From contig CAMYLV010000020.1 of assembly GCA_947259495.1 (NCBI GenBank), forward strand, positions 58,030-122,029: a stretch of DNA of 64,000 nucleotides. The letters are read 5' to 3'. A program made the translations under genes and the position numbers. Shown here piece by piece: positions 41,868 through 51,428 of the stretch (the first letter of the stretch is position 1; each line of letters starts with the position of its first letter). This DNA is from an uncultured Desulfobacterales bacterium. GTDB lineage: Bacteria; Desulfobacterota; Desulfobacteria; Desulfobacterales; JAHEIW01. The notes beneath the pieces are model-generated. The model ran no database searches. It worked only from the letters and a program-made list of their open reading frames with translations, and was not told where the DNA came from.

Positions 41868-42437
41868 TTAGAATGCCCTCTACCCTGTACCCAAATCATG
41901 CCCAAAAATGAATATGAAAGCCTCAGACGCCTGCAAAATCCAGGTAGCCTTTTGGTTTCGTGCGCTTGCTCTATCGGTTCGATCCCGGCAACACCCTTTC
42001 AGTTATCACCATCGTCTAACAAGAGTATCTGAAAGTGTTGCTTTAGGCAATCCAAACAATCCGGTAGCGCTTTCAAAGCTAGTATCATGTCAACAAAAGG
42101 ATTACAAAAATTCATTGTTCATTGGATCTTGAGATTTATTTGAAATTTGAGTTTTGTCATTTGGAATTTATTCGACTTTATCTTTTATAAGAAAGATGAA
42201 TAGTATCACTCGGAGTTTTGTAAATTATATCCATATAAGGGACACAACACTTGCTCCGGTTTTAAAAATTCTTGTCATTCGCAACCATTTTATGTTAGGG
42301 GAGAACGTCCACGTTTTGATGTTCGTTCGGATGGCGAATATCGCCTGGATCGCATATGAAATAGGTCGCTATCTTATCGTTGATCAGCCCAAACCGCATC
42401 TGGCGGTCACGGGTTTTGTTTAATGGAGGTTCAATAA
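41868..42437. other. Gene-poor interval before the NTF2-like gene
   Basis: No confident gene. A frame ending at 42423 (starting TTG 42154 or ATG 42196) gives a basic peptide without recognisable pattern or ribosome-binding site. The segment 42138-42175 repeats TTTGAAATTTGAG and CATTTGGAATTT, resembling one arm of a word repeat. Confidence 0.4.
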
Positions 42438-42935
42438 ATGCTAAGCGGTAAAAATTTAATGATTGTCGGCTTCGTTGTTGGGGTTTTTGTCATTCTCCAG
42501 GGGATTCTGATTTCTATCGGTAAAGTCGATAGCCCCGTCGAAGCAGCGGTTGATTTCACAAAAGCTTATTTTATGCTGGACGGCCCTTCGATGTCGGAGC
42601 ATCTTTGCAGTGAAATGGTTGAGGATGAAGAACTAAATATCGTGGATGCGTATCTGAATTCGGTTGCCGACCGGGCCAGTATGATGGGCTTTTCCAAGAA
42701 TTATATGAGAAACCAACTTTCGCATATTTCTACTAAAATGCAGATAACGGATGAAAACAAAGCCGAGGTTAGAATTACGGGAGAGCGGCTGCGTTCCATT
42801 AATCCTATTTTTGCGTTTATCGGGAGACTTTTTTTTCTGATTGAATCCCATGAAGTTGATGTGACCCTGTCGCTGGTTAGAGAAGATGGCCGCTGGAAAG
42901 TCTGCGGCCGCCCCTTTTCGCTATCTGAGATTTAA
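42438..42935 (+). CDS. Membrane-anchored hypothetical protein, NTF2/DUF4878-like
   Basis: A 165-residue protein with one N-terminal membrane helix (LMIVGFVVGVFVILQGILI) and a small alpha/beta domain. The pattern SPVEAAVDFTKAYFMLDG near the membrane and RITGERLRSINP ... DVTLSLVREDGRWKVCGRPF at the end is like NTF2-fold DUF4878-type proteins; this is a fold-level impression. GGAGG stands about 10 bases before the ATG. The HD-domain gene follows 30 bases downstream. No function can be given. Confidence 0.7.
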   Translation: MLSGKNLMIVGFVVGVFVILQGILISIGKVDSPVEAAVDFTKAYFMLDGPSMSEHLCSEMVEDEELNIVDAYLNSVADRASMMGFSKNYMRNQLSHISTKMQITDENKAEVRITGERLRSINPIFAFIGRLFFLIESHEVDVTLSLVREDGRWKVCGRPFSLSEI

Positions 42936-42965
42936 TTGTCCACCACTCCATGAACGCGCATATAA

Positions 42966-43724
42966 ATGCAGCCCATTTATCATCAAATTCGTCTGCGAGC
43001 CCGCCAGATCATTTTGCGTCATCCCACGCCGGATTTCTATCATGATCATTCTCTTGCTGATGAGGCCTCAAAGCAGTTTTTTGATAGCAGCCGTGTCATT
43101 AAAAAACTGCTTTCATTCCTTGCCGGAACTCTGGAAAATGATTTCGGACACGGCCTGATGCATGCGGTCAAAGTATCACACGATGCGGGCACATTAATGG
43201 TTATCGAAGCCCGGCAAAGTGGTTATGAAGAAGACCCGCTTTCGCGTTTGGTCTGCTTGGCCCAGACGGCCGGCTTGCTGCATGACGTCAAACGCAAAAA
43301 AAAGGACCACTCATCCCACGCCGCTGTGCACGCGAAGAAACTGCTAAAAAAATATCCGTTTTCGGCTGAAGAGATAAATCATATCTGCGCTGCCATCCAA
43401 AATCATGAAGCGTTTAAAGAACCGATTGATGCGAACTCACCCGAGGGGGAGCTGATCGCCAACTGTTTATATGACGCGGACAAATTTCGCTGGGGCCCCG
43501 ATAATTTCCATGATACCCTCTGGGACATGGTATCCTATTTTAACCCGCCGCTGGCAGAGTTTGTGGACGGCTATCCCCGGGGTATGGAAAAACTCAAGAG
43601 TATTAAAGTCACATTCAGAACCGCCACCGGTAAAAAATACGGCCCTGAATTTATCGATCTGGGTCTGGCGATCGGCGAAGAGCTTTTTGACGTAATCAAA
43701 TCGGAGTTTTCTGCCTATTTATAG
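42966..43724 (+). CDS. HD-domain phosphohydrolase
   Basis: A 252-residue protein with an HD metal-site pattern: HGLMHAVKVSHDAG, then GLLHDVKRKKKDHSSHAAVHA, IQNHEAF and LYDADKFRWGPDNF. The His/Asp spacing is that of metal-dependent phosphohydrolases acting on nucleotides. No partner domain. The C-terminal region (FRTATGKKYGPEFIDLGLAIG) is conserved-looking but unassigned. It shares a strand with the preceding membrane protein and ends at a strong terminator. Confidence 0.85.
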   Translation: MQPIYHQIRLRARQIILRHPTPDFYHDHSLADEASKQFFDSSRVIKKLLSFLAGTLENDFGHGLMHAVKVSHDAGTLMVIEARQSGYEEDPLSRLVCLAQTAGLLHDVKRKKKDHSSHAAVHAKKLLKKYPFSAEEINHICAAIQNHEAFKEPIDANSPEGELIANCLYDADKFRWGPDNFHDTLWDMVSYFNPPLAEFVDGYPRGMEKLKSIKVTFRTATGKKYGPEFIDLGLAIGEELFDVIKSEFSAYL

Positions 43725-43746
43725 CATTCATCTTGAGTTTTTGTTT

Positions 43747-43781
43747 GTGCCGGGAATCGGCCGATCCCGGCACAGTTTTTA
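43747..43781 (+). terminator. Rho-independent terminator after the HD gene
   Basis: GTGCCGGGA (43747-43755) pairs with TCCCGGCAC (43765-43773); the inner TCGGCCGA is itself palindromic. AGTTTTTA follows. Confidence 0.85.
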
Positions 43782-43889
43782 TAATCTTTGTATTCTCACC
43801 CTTTCTGCCTGTTCACCCTGCGACTTCCACCGGTTCTAAAATGAATCGTACTTTCTTGTTTGACAGCCAGGGCGCAATTCACTATAACC

Positions 43890-44168
43890 CTAATTGATCG
43901 TAACAAAATGAAAAACTGGGGCAAGGTTTTAAAATAGTTGCGATTTTTGTTATGTTTCCCAAAATTTAATATGTCTTCTATTTATGAGTTATCGTTTTAA
44001 CCTAAATTGAGCGTTTCAAATTTTAAAATGGGGTCATTTTGTTTACCCTTCGGGAAAGCCGATCTCACCCCATCTTCTGCGTTGCCAAGGGCTAGCGGTA
44101 GCAGACCACAGCAAAGCCTTTGGACGCCTTGAAGCTGGGGTAACCTCGACTTTCGCTCAATCAGGGTA
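43890..44168. repeat. Extragenic repeats with the ATTGATCGTTTCAAA motif and a 166-bp hairpin
   Basis: CTAATTGATCGTAACAAA (43890) and CCTAAATTGAGCGTTTCAAA (44001) are variants of a motif also seen at 37440, 41402 and 13310. From 44001 to 44166 the ends pair (ATTGAGCG/CGCTCAAT), with ATGGGGT/ACCCCAT inside. No coding frame; it fills the gap before the acyl-CoA ligase gene. Confidence 0.6.
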
Positions 44169-44235
44169 TGAGCCATATAGAATGGTCGATTTTGAAGGAG
44201 GTGTTTCTAACAGCCGTTAACCAAAGGAGGTTCAA

Positions 44236-45972
44236 ATGGCAACCGCAACCTGGCCGGCACCCAAATGGCCGGAAGACATCCCGCACGAGATTTCCGGATA
44301 CGAAAAACCGCTTTATTCCGTAATTGATGATTCTGCCAGCAAATATCCCAATCAGGTATATACCATTTTCAATGATGCCACCCGAACCTTTGCCCAGGTC
44401 AAAGGCACGGCTGATCGCATCGCCCATTTTTTGGCTGCACGCGGTATCCAAAAAGGCGACCGCGTGGCCATCTTCCTGCCCAATTTGCCCCACTATCCGG
44501 CTATCTTTTTTGGCATTCTAAAAGCCGGCGCTGTCTGCGTTACCTGCAATCCCCTGTATATGGTAAATGAGCTCAACTATCAGCTGAAAGATGCCGGTGC
44601 CAAGGCTGTCTTTTGCATGGATCATCCCCAATTTTATCCAACCACCGTTGAAGCCATCAAGGGCAGCGATGTGCAGACTGTGGTCATTTGCGGGATTAAG
44701 TCCTACCTGCCGCCTATCAAAGCATTAATTGGCGGACTTTTAGGAAAAATTCCCAAAGCCGGAAACTACCAGCCGGGTCATCTATTCTTTGATGATGTGG
44801 TTGCCGACGCCCAGCCCCGGCCGCCCGAAGTCGATATTAACCCGACTGAGGATCTGGCCTTGATCATTTATACCGGCGGGACTACCGGTGTTCCCAAAGG
44901 TGCGGCCCTGGTGCACACCAACTTTACGTCCAACCTGATGGCTTTGGATGAATGGGGCCGCTTTGTTCATGGAGCGGGGCAGAAAGCTGAAAAAATGAGA
45001 AACGGCGGCTTCCACACGGTTCTGGGCGTGCTGCCCTGGTATCATGTCTTCGGTATGACCGTTGCCATGCTGCATGCCTGTTATACGGGCAGCGCTTTGG
45101 TGTGCGTGCCGGATCCGCGGGCCGGTAATCCGCCATTTACCGAGGTCCTCAAAGCCGTGCAGAAATACAGACCAACCATCATGCCGGCGGTCCCGACGAT
45201 TTTTGTAGCCTTTACCAATCACGCCCTGCTTGATAAATTTGATCTTTCCTCTTTGATTGGATGCTTTTCCGGCGGGGCGCCCCTGCCGCCGGAGGTCTGT
45301 AAACAATTTGAAGATAAGACCGGAGCTATTATATTTGAAGGCTATGGTTTGAGTGAGACATCACCGGTTGCCAGCGCGAATCCCACGAGCAAAGAAGGCC
45401 GCAAAATCGGGTCCATCGGCTTTCCGGTGTCCGGTACCGACATAAAGATTCTGGATATTGAAACTGCAACCAAAGAACTGCCCCAGGGTGAAGACGGTGA
45501 AATAGCCATCTGCGGGCCCCAGGTGATGAAAGGCTATTGGAATCGTCCCGAAGAAACCGAAGATGTCTTCCGCGAAATTGATGGGAGAAGATACTTTTTA
45601 ACCGGTGATATCGGCCATATCGACGAAGAAGGCTATATCCTGGTGACCGACCGGAAAAAAGACCTGATTTTAGTCGGCGGCTTTAATGTTTATCCGCGGG
45701 AGGTCGAAGATATTCTTTTTCAGCATCCCAAAGTGGAACTGGTTGCGGTGATCGGGGCGCCGGATGAAAAAAGTGGGGAGGCCGTCAAGGCCTTTATCCA
45801 GCTGAAGCCCGGCGAAACGGCCACCAAAGAAGAAATTTTCGAATTTAGCAAAGAGAACATGGCCGGCTACAAGCGGCCCAGGCAGGTTGAATTCCGGGAA
45901 AACCTGCCGGTCTCCAACGTGGGCAAAATCTTGCGGCGGGTTCTGAGAGACGAAGAACTGAAAAAAACCTAA
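44236..45972 (+). CDS. AMP-forming acyl-CoA synthetase (FadD-like)
   Basis: A 578-residue member of the adenylate-forming family that activates a carboxylic acid, probably a fatty acid, to its CoA thioester via an acyl-AMP. The P-loop-like motif is IYTGGTTGVPKGAAL (about 213-227), followed by GVLPWYHVFGM, FEGYGLSETSP and the hinge/C-domain motifs YFLTGDIGHIDEEGY and DRKKDLILVGGFNVYPRE, with the catalytic lysine in NLPVSNVGKILRR. AAAGGAGG precedes the ATG. The small membrane protein gene follows at 14 bases. Confidence 0.95.
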   Translation: MATATWPAPKWPEDIPHEISGYEKPLYSVIDDSASKYPNQVYTIFNDATRTFAQVKGTADRIAHFLAARGIQKGDRVAIFLPNLPHYPAIFFGILKAGAVCVTCNPLYMVNELNYQLKDAGAKAVFCMDHPQFYPTTVEAIKGSDVQTVVICGIKSYLPPIKALIGGLLGKIPKAGNYQPGHLFFDDVVADAQPRPPEVDINPTEDLALIIYTGGTTGVPKGAALVHTNFTSNLMALDEWGRFVHGAGQKAEKMRNGGFHTVLGVLPWYHVFGMTVAMLHACYTGSALVCVPDPRAGNPPFTEVLKAVQKYRPTIMPAVPTIFVAFTNHALLDKFDLSSLIGCFSGGAPLPPEVCKQFEDKTGAIIFEGYGLSETSPVASANPTSKEGRKIGSIGFPVSGTDIKILDIETATKELPQGEDGEIAICGPQVMKGYWNRPEETEDVFREIDGRRYFLTGDIGHIDEEGYILVTDRKKDLILVGGFNVYPREVEDILFQHPKVELVAVIGAPDEKSGEAVKAFIQLKPGETATKEEIFEFSKENMAGYKRPRQVEFRENLPVSNVGKILRRVLRDEELKKT

Positions 45973-45985
45973 AGAAAAGAAAACG

Positions 45986-46315
45986 ATGCTCGCCAAAATA
46001 AAAAAATGGGTCGTTGATCATCCGTATTTTTTGACCAGTGCGGTGTTTTTTGTCATTTTATTCGTGGGCTGGCAGATTCTGTACTGGCGGGAGGAAAGCT
46101 TTGCCTTTGTTCTGCTGCTGTATTTTATTGTCACCCTGGGCATCCGATTGGATGATATTTCCCGTAAAATCGGAACCCCCACGGCCAGCACCACCCACAA
46201 CCCCGATGGTAATGCATCTCTCATGCATCAATTAAGTGATCTAAAAGGCGCGCTGCTCGCGATTCATGCGACCCTTAATCAGATTCTTGAAAAAACCGAA
46301 AAAAAAGATCCATAG
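45986..46315 (+). CDS. Small membrane protein with two helices
   Basis: A 109-residue protein I do not recognise. Two membrane segments (about 14-30 and 35-52) are followed by a soluble tail with a coiled-coil-like end (LSDLKGALLAIHATLNQILEK). No clear Shine-Dalgarno; it starts 14 bases after the acyl-CoA ligase stop and may be translated by coupling. It could be a membrane tether for the ligase, which is speculative. Confidence 0.65.
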   Translation: MLAKIKKWVVDHPYFLTSAVFFVILFVGWQILYWREESFAFVLLLYFIVTLGIRLDDISRKIGTPTASTTHNPDGNASLMHQLSDLKGALLAIHATLNQILEKTEKKDP

Positions 46316-46545
46316 TCCGGATTGCTTTTAATATCCTCATCTTCGTTGATTATAATCTCCCGCTCTCACCAATTTCATGTTTCAACAAGGCATATTATCC
46401 TGCCTTGCTGTAGGGATCTTTATGTATTCACCCTATTTCGTGGTTTGACAAGTAAACACAGCGCTTTACATTACTGGTTAGGACCGGCTGCCCGAGCGCA
46501 TGCTCTGAAAGGCGTGTTTGTCATGATTCAAATAGGAGCGTCGAT

Positions 46546-49233
46546 ATGAACGTTACAGTCGAACATCAACGGCTTGCCGAATACCGCCATCGCAAAGTAA
46601 ACTGGAAAAAGTGGGGACCTTATCTAAGCGAGAGATCCTGGGGAACCGTGCGCGAAGACTACAGCGCCGACGGCAGTGCCTGGGATTACTTTCCGCACGA
46701 TCACGCCCGCAGTCGGGCCTACCGCTGGGGCGAAGACGGCATCGCCGGGATCTCGGACCGCTATCAGTATGTCTGTTTTGCCCTGGCACTGTGGAACGGA
46801 AAAGATCGGATCCTGAAAGAACGCATGTTCGGTCTGACCGGATCCGAAGGAAATCACGGTGAGGACGTCAAAGAATATTACTTCTATCAGGACAGTACCC
46901 CCACCCACAGCTACATGAAGATGCTCTACAAGTACCCCCAGGCGGAGTACCCGTACACCGATCTTGTGTCGGAGAGCCGGCGTCGGGGGTTTTTGGATTA
47001 CGAGTACGAGCTGTTGGACACCGGCGTTTTTGAAGGCAACCGCTATTTTGATGTCGTAGTTGAGTATGCCAAGGCGGACCCGGAGGACATTTTGGCCCGC
47101 ATAACTTTGTATAATCGCGGGTCGCAGGCTTCCGATTGTTTTGCGCTGCCCAGCCTGTGGTTCCGCAACACCTGGTCCTGGGGCTATGAAAACGGCCCGA
47201 TGAACGACGTTCCCGGCAAACCGCATCTAAATCAGATCAAGGGAACAGCAAATCTTGCCGCAGTTGAAATCAAACATCCGGCGGCCGGAAGCTACTACCT
47301 GTATGCTGAAAACGTCGACGATCTCCTGTTTACCGACAACGAAACCAACCGCACACGATTTGACAGCTCCCGCGCTGGTAATCCGTATGTCAAAGATGCC
47401 TTTCACCGCTACCTGGTTAACGGTGAGAAAGATGCCGTCAACCCGGCCCGGAAAGGCACCAAGGTGGCGGCTCTTTTCAGTGGCGCTATCGATCCGGGCA
47501 TGTCGCGCACTATTCGACTGCGCTTGGCCGACAGAAACCACAAGAAGCCCTTTGCCGACTTCAACACCCTTTTTGCACAACGGCTGGCAGAGGCGAATGA
47601 ATTTTATGACGCGATTCAAAAAGCGGGCCTTGGTGAAGACGATAAGCGCGTGCAGCGCCAGGCATTAGCCGGTATGCTGTGGACGAAACAATTTTTTTAT
47701 TACAACATCGAGCAATGGCTGCACGGCGATCCCGGTTTTGCGCCGGTCCCGGAGTCACGCCTTCGTGGGCGCAACAGTGAATGGGATCATCTTAACAACT
47801 TCGACATCATCTCCATGCCCGACAAATGGGAGTATCCGTGGTATGCGGCCTGGGATCTGGCATTTCACTGCATCCCGCTTGCCATCGTAGACGCTGATTT
47901 TGCCAAAAGACAGCTCGATCTGATGGCCCGTGAATGGTACATGCACCCCAACGGTTCAATGCCGGCCTATGAATGGAAATTTGGTGACGTCAACCCACCG
48001 GTGCATGCCTGGGCGGCCTGGCGGGTTTACAAAATCGACGCAAAACAGCAGGGAACGGCCGACCGGGCGTTTCTGGAGGGAATATTCCACAAACTGCTGT
48101 TGAATTTCACCTGGTGGGTCAACAAAAAGGACTCTGATGGCAATAACGTTTTTCAGGGGGGATTTTTGGGCCTGGACAACATCAGTGTGTTCGACCGCAG
48201 CGCGCCGCTGCCCACCGGCGGTCATATCGATCAGTCCGACGGGACCTCCTGGATGGGATTTTACTGTCTGGTCATGTTAAAAATTGCCCTGGAGCTGGCC
48301 GAGGACAACCCGGTCTATCAGGACACCGCCAGCAAATTTTTTGAGCATTTTCTGCGGATTGCCCGCGCTATGACCGAGGATTACCACGGCGGAATTAGCC
48401 TGTGGAACGAAAAAGATGGCTTTTTCTATGACGTGTTGCACCTGCCAGGCGGCGGCATTGTTCCGCTGAAAGTCCGATCCCTGGTGGGCCTGATACCGCT
48501 GCTGGCCGTGGAAACTCTGGAACATGAGCTGATTGAAAATCTGCCGGATTTCAAGCGGCGCTTAAACTGGTTTTTTGAAAATCGTGTCTATTTGCGGGAC
48601 GGCGGCAACCTGGCCTGTGTTAAGGCCGAGGGCGAGCATGCCCGCCGGTTGCTGGCGATTGTCAATCGTGAGCGCCTGATCAAAACCTTGAAACCGATGT
48701 TGGATGAAAATGAATTTTTATCCGCATACGGTATCCGCTCAGTTTCCAAATTTCACATGCAAAACCCCTATGAATTTCATGTGGACGGCCAGACTCACAC
48801 CATCAGCTACCAGCCGGCTGAATCCGAAAGCGGGTTTTTTGGCGGCAACTCCAACTGGCGCGGCCCGATCTGGTTTCCGATCAATTACTTGCTGATCGAA
48901 TCGCTGCAAAAGTTCCATCATTTCTACGGCGATTCCCTTAAAGTCGAGTGTCCGACCGGTTCCGGGCAGATGATGACCCTCGAAGAAGTCGCGACTGAGC
49001 TGTCTTGCCGGCTGGTCAGGATGTTTTTGCGCAACGCTGATGGTGATCGGCCAATTTACGGGGGAGTGAAAACTTTTCAGAAGGATCCCCATTGGCGTGA
49101 CCTGATTTTGTTTAATGAATACTTTCATGGCGACAATGGTGCCGGCCTGGGTGCCAGCCACCAAACCGGTTGGACTGGCCTGGTGGCGAAATTGATCCAA
49201 CAGTCCGGCGGATGGCGCGAGGAAATGGATTAA
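46546..49233 (+). CDS. GH63-like / MGH1-type alpha-glycosidase
   Basis: An 895-residue protein with the (alpha/alpha)6-barrel features of the GH63/mannosylglycerate-hydrolase group. The N-terminal beta domain ([34 protein letters not shown]) precedes the barrel, where candidate acid/base sites are seen in [42 protein letters not shown] and [15 protein letters not shown]. No signal peptide, so it is probably cytoplasmic and acts on a storage or compatible-solute glycoside; the substrate is unknown. AGGAG seven bases before the ATG. The G+C of this gene and the next looks higher than the neighbours. Confidence 0.85.
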   Translation: MNVTVEHQRLAEYRHRKVNWKKWGPYLSERSWGTVREDYSADGSAWDYFPHDHARSRAYRWGEDGIAGISDRYQYVCFALALWNGKDRILKERMFGLTGSEGNHGEDVKEYYFYQDSTPTHSYMKMLYKYPQAEYPYTDLVSESRRRGFLDYEYELLDTGVFEGNRYFDVVVEYAKADPEDILARITLYNRGSQASDCFALPSLWFRNTWSWGYENGPMNDVPGKPHLNQIKGTANLAAVEIKHPAAGSYYLYAENVDDLLFTDNETNRTRFDSSRAGNPYVKDAFHRYLVNGEKDAVNPARKGTKVAALFSGAIDPGMSRTIRLRLADRNHKKPFADFNTLFAQRLAEANEFYDAIQKAGLGEDDKRVQRQALAGMLWTKQFFYYNIEQWLHGDPGFAPVPESRLRGRNSEWDHLNNFDIISMPDKWEYPWYAAWDLAFHCIPLAIVDADFAKRQLDLMAREWYMHPNGSMPAYEWKFGDVNPPVHAWAAWRVYKIDAKQQGTADRAFLEGIFHKLLLNFTWWVNKKDSDGNNVFQGGFLGLDNISVFDRSAPLPTGGHIDQSDGTSWMGFYCLVMLKIALELAEDNPVYQDTASKFFEHFLRIARAMTEDYHGGISLWNEKDGFFYDVLHLPGGGIVPLKVRSLVGLIPLLAVETLEHELIENLPDFKRRLNWFFENRVYLRDGGNLACVKAEGEHARRLLAIVNRERLIKTLKPMLDENEFLSAYGIRSVSKFHMQNPYEFHVDGQTHTISYQPAESESGFFGGNSNWRGPIWFPINYLLIESLQKFHHFYGDSLKVECPTGSGQMMTLEEVATELSCRLVRMFLRNADGDRPIYGGVKTFQKDPHWRDLILFNEYFHGDNGAGLGASHQTGWTGLVAKLIQQSGGWREEMD

Positions 49234-49248
49234 AAAGGAGACGCAATC

Positions 49249-49314
49249 ATGGGCGTAGAACAATTTCCGGAGGTCGTTATGCCGGAGTGTCCGGGATTTG
49301 CAACCGGCGGTTAA
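49249..49314 (+). CDS. Possible 21-residue small protein or leader peptide
   Basis: AAAGGAG lies eight bases before an ATG that opens a 21-codon frame (starts MGVEQFPEVV, ends GFATGG, one Cys at residue 14). It sits 15 bases after the glycosidase stop and 52 bases before the DEP-oxidoreductase start. Ribosome-binding site, start and stop are in good order, but it may be chance; no family is recognised. Confidence 0.35.
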   Translation: MGVEQFPEVVMPECPGFATGG

Positions 49315-49366
49315 TCGATTCCCTCTGAGTTTTGACTTAGTCAGGTTTCGCCACAAGGAGGATAAA

Positions 49367-51331
49367 ATGACAAAAGAAGAACATATGGACGTTGAGGCGT
49401 CCTTTGAAAATACCGATCTCGAAGAGCTGACCGCACGTTTGAAGCGTGTCCTCGACATCCGCGACCGCAAATATGGCTTTCCATCAAAGACTTATCCGAA
49501 ATGCTTTGTCGGCAGCGCGGCGGTTGCACAACTCGTAAAGGAGGGGATTGCAATCGACGAAGAAGACGCCGTGCGCATTGGCAATATGATGCTGAGTGCG
49601 GGCGTGTTTCATCACGTACTGGATGCACACCCTTTTAAGAATGAGGACTTGTTTTACCGTTTCTTATCGGATGAGGACCACGGCAGCGTGGCCCGCAAAC
49701 CCGATGGCAGTGCCGTCAGCTGGGCGGATTTTATTGCCCCGCTGGCGTCGGCCGAAGACCAAATCCAAACGCTCCAGCCTAAAATTCCTGAACGCGACCC
49801 GGAGCTGGCCGCATTTGAACAAGTTGACCTCGAGGCGTGCGGCATCTCACCGCTCGATGAGCACAATACCAAATTCCTGGATCTGCTGCACCCCAAAGAG
49901 TGGGTTGACCCGAAACCCAAGCCCTCATACAACCTGGTGGTTATCGGTGCCGGTGCCGGCGGTTTGGTTTCTGCGGCGGGCGCAGCGGGCGTTGGTGCTC
50001 GCGTGGCACTCATCGAGTCGCACCTGCTCGGCGGTGACTGCCTGACGGTGGGCTGTGTGCCGTCTAAAGCATTGCTGCGCTGCGCCAAGGCGGCAGCGGC
50101 TGTGCGCAATGCCGGCGAATTTGGCGTAAACGTCAGTGGCGACGTCTCGGTTGACTTTGGCTTTGTCATGGAACGGCTGCGCCGGCTGCGCGTAAGCATT
50201 GCACCGGTCGACTCGGCCCAGCGTTACAGCGAGAAGCTCGGTGTGGACGTTTTTATCGGCAAGGGCAAATTTACCGGCAAAAAAACGATCGAAGTCAACG
50301 GCCAGACGCTCAACTTTGCCAAAGCGGTGGTGGCAACCGGCGGCACAGCAGCTGTTCCCAACATCCCGGGCCTCAAACAGGCACCGTACCTGACCAACGC
50401 TTCGATATTCAACCTGACGGAACTGCCGGCGCGTCTGGGCGTCATCGGAGCGGGGCCGATCGGGCTCGAGCTGGCCCAGGCCTTCCAGCGCTTGGGGTCC
50501 CAGGTGACGGTGTTTTCGCGCAGCGACAAGATTATGCCCAAAGAGGATCCGGATGCGGCCAAGATTGTGGAAAACGCGATGCGTCGAGACGGTGTCAACT
50601 TCGCCTTTAATGTCAATTACAAAGGGGTGGAAAGCCGGGGCGGAAAAGCGCCGGTGGCCATGGTTATAGAAGACGACAATGGAGAGCGTGCCCTGGAATT
50701 TGACGCGCTACTGGTCGCCACCGGCCGCAAGCCGACCGTCAAGGGACTGGGGCTTGAGGATGCCGGCATTGAATATGATGAGCGCATGGGTGTTAAGGTC
50801 AACGATCGGATGCAAACGACCAACCCGAATGTGTATGCCGTGGGTGATGTGGCCAGCAAGTACCAGTTTACGCACATGTCGGACTTTGGGGCGCGCCTGG
50901 TGATCCGCAACGCCCTGTTCTTTGGCCGTGACAAATTCTCAAACTTTATCATTCCCTGGGCGACATACACCGAACCCGAAGTAGCCCACGTGGGGCTTTA
51001 CGAAAAAGACCTAAAGGAGCAAAACATTGGGTTTGCGACCTTCACCCGTGAATTTTCAGATGTCGATCGCGGCATTGTCGACGGTGAGGCCGAAGGTTTC
51101 GTTAAAATACACGTTAAGAAGGGCTCGGACCAGATCCTGGGGGCGACGATTGTCGGCAGCCATGCCGGCGATATGATCAGCGAGATCACCGTGGCAATGC
51201 AAAGCGGGATGGGGCTTGGCAAGCTGGCCAATGTGATTCACCCTTATCCGACGGCGGCCGAAGCCATTCGTCAATGCGGCGACGCATACAACCGGGGCAT
51301 CTTCAACCGCCTCATGGCGTTCAAACGCTGA
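49367..51331 (+). CDS. DEP-domain fused to a mercuric-reductase-like FAD disulfide oxidoreductase
   Basis: A 654-residue fusion. Residues about 15-90 form a DEP domain (RDRKYGFPSKTYPKCFVGS, AVRIGNMML, FHHVLDAHPFKNEDLFYRF). After a linker, a class I pyridine-nucleotide disulfide oxidoreductase starts near residue 187 (LVVIGAGAGGLVSAAG), with the redox pair C225-x4-C230 in GGDCLTVGCVPSK, NAD loop GVIGAGPIGLELAQ, FAD motif VYAVGDVA and C-terminal HPYPTAAEAIRQ. The vicinal C-terminal Cys pair of true MerA is absent, so mercury reduction is not expected; partner is probably another disulfide or quinone. AAGGAGG is five bases before the ATG. Confidence 0.92.
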   Translation: MTKEEHMDVEASFENTDLEELTARLKRVLDIRDRKYGFPSKTYPKCFVGSAAVAQLVKEGIAIDEEDAVRIGNMMLSAGVFHHVLDAHPFKNEDLFYRFLSDEDHGSVARKPDGSAVSWADFIAPLASAEDQIQTLQPKIPERDPELAAFEQVDLEACGISPLDEHNTKFLDLLHPKEWVDPKPKPSYNLVVIGAGAGGLVSAAGAAGVGARVALIESHLLGGDCLTVGCVPSKALLRCAKAAAAVRNAGEFGVNVSGDVSVDFGFVMERLRRLRVSIAPVDSAQRYSEKLGVDVFIGKGKFTGKKTIEVNGQTLNFAKAVVATGGTAAVPNIPGLKQAPYLTNASIFNLTELPARLGVIGAGPIGLELAQAFQRLGSQVTVFSRSDKIMPKEDPDAAKIVENAMRRDGVNFAFNVNYKGVESRGGKAPVAMVIEDDNGERALEFDALLVATGRKPTVKGLGLEDAGIEYDERMGVKVNDRMQTTNPNVYAVGDVASKYQFTHMSDFGARLVIRNALFFGRDKFSNFIIPWATYTEPEVAHVGLYEKDLKEQNIGFATFTREFSDVDRGIVDGEAEGFVKIHVKKGSDQILGATIVGSHAGDMISEITVAMQSGMGLGKLANVIHPYPTAAEAIRQCGDAYNRGIFNRLMAFKR

Positions 51332-51428
51332 CACCGATAAGACCATAATCAAGCACAGTCATTATAGGGGTTTTCAAAAAAACGGTCCAGTTTTGAAATG
51401 GCTCAAGTACTTGTGTACGTTTCAGGAA
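51332..51428. other. Convergent gap with a possible element remnant
   Basis: TATAGGGGTTTTCAAAAAAACGG at 51363 onward (shown here only in part as TATAGGGGTTTTCAAAAAAA) recalls the left end of the MITE-like element; the rest does not align. Possible decayed copy. Confidence 0.25.

Noticed and set aside
42154..42423. An 89-codon frame upstream of the NTF2-like gene
   Set aside because: Weak start, no ribosome-binding site, no recognisable pattern; overlaps word-like repeats.
49367..51331. Annotation as mercuric reductase MerA
   Set aside because: The redox CxxxxC is present, but the C-terminal vicinal cysteines and any HMA domain are missing, and no mer genes are nearby.
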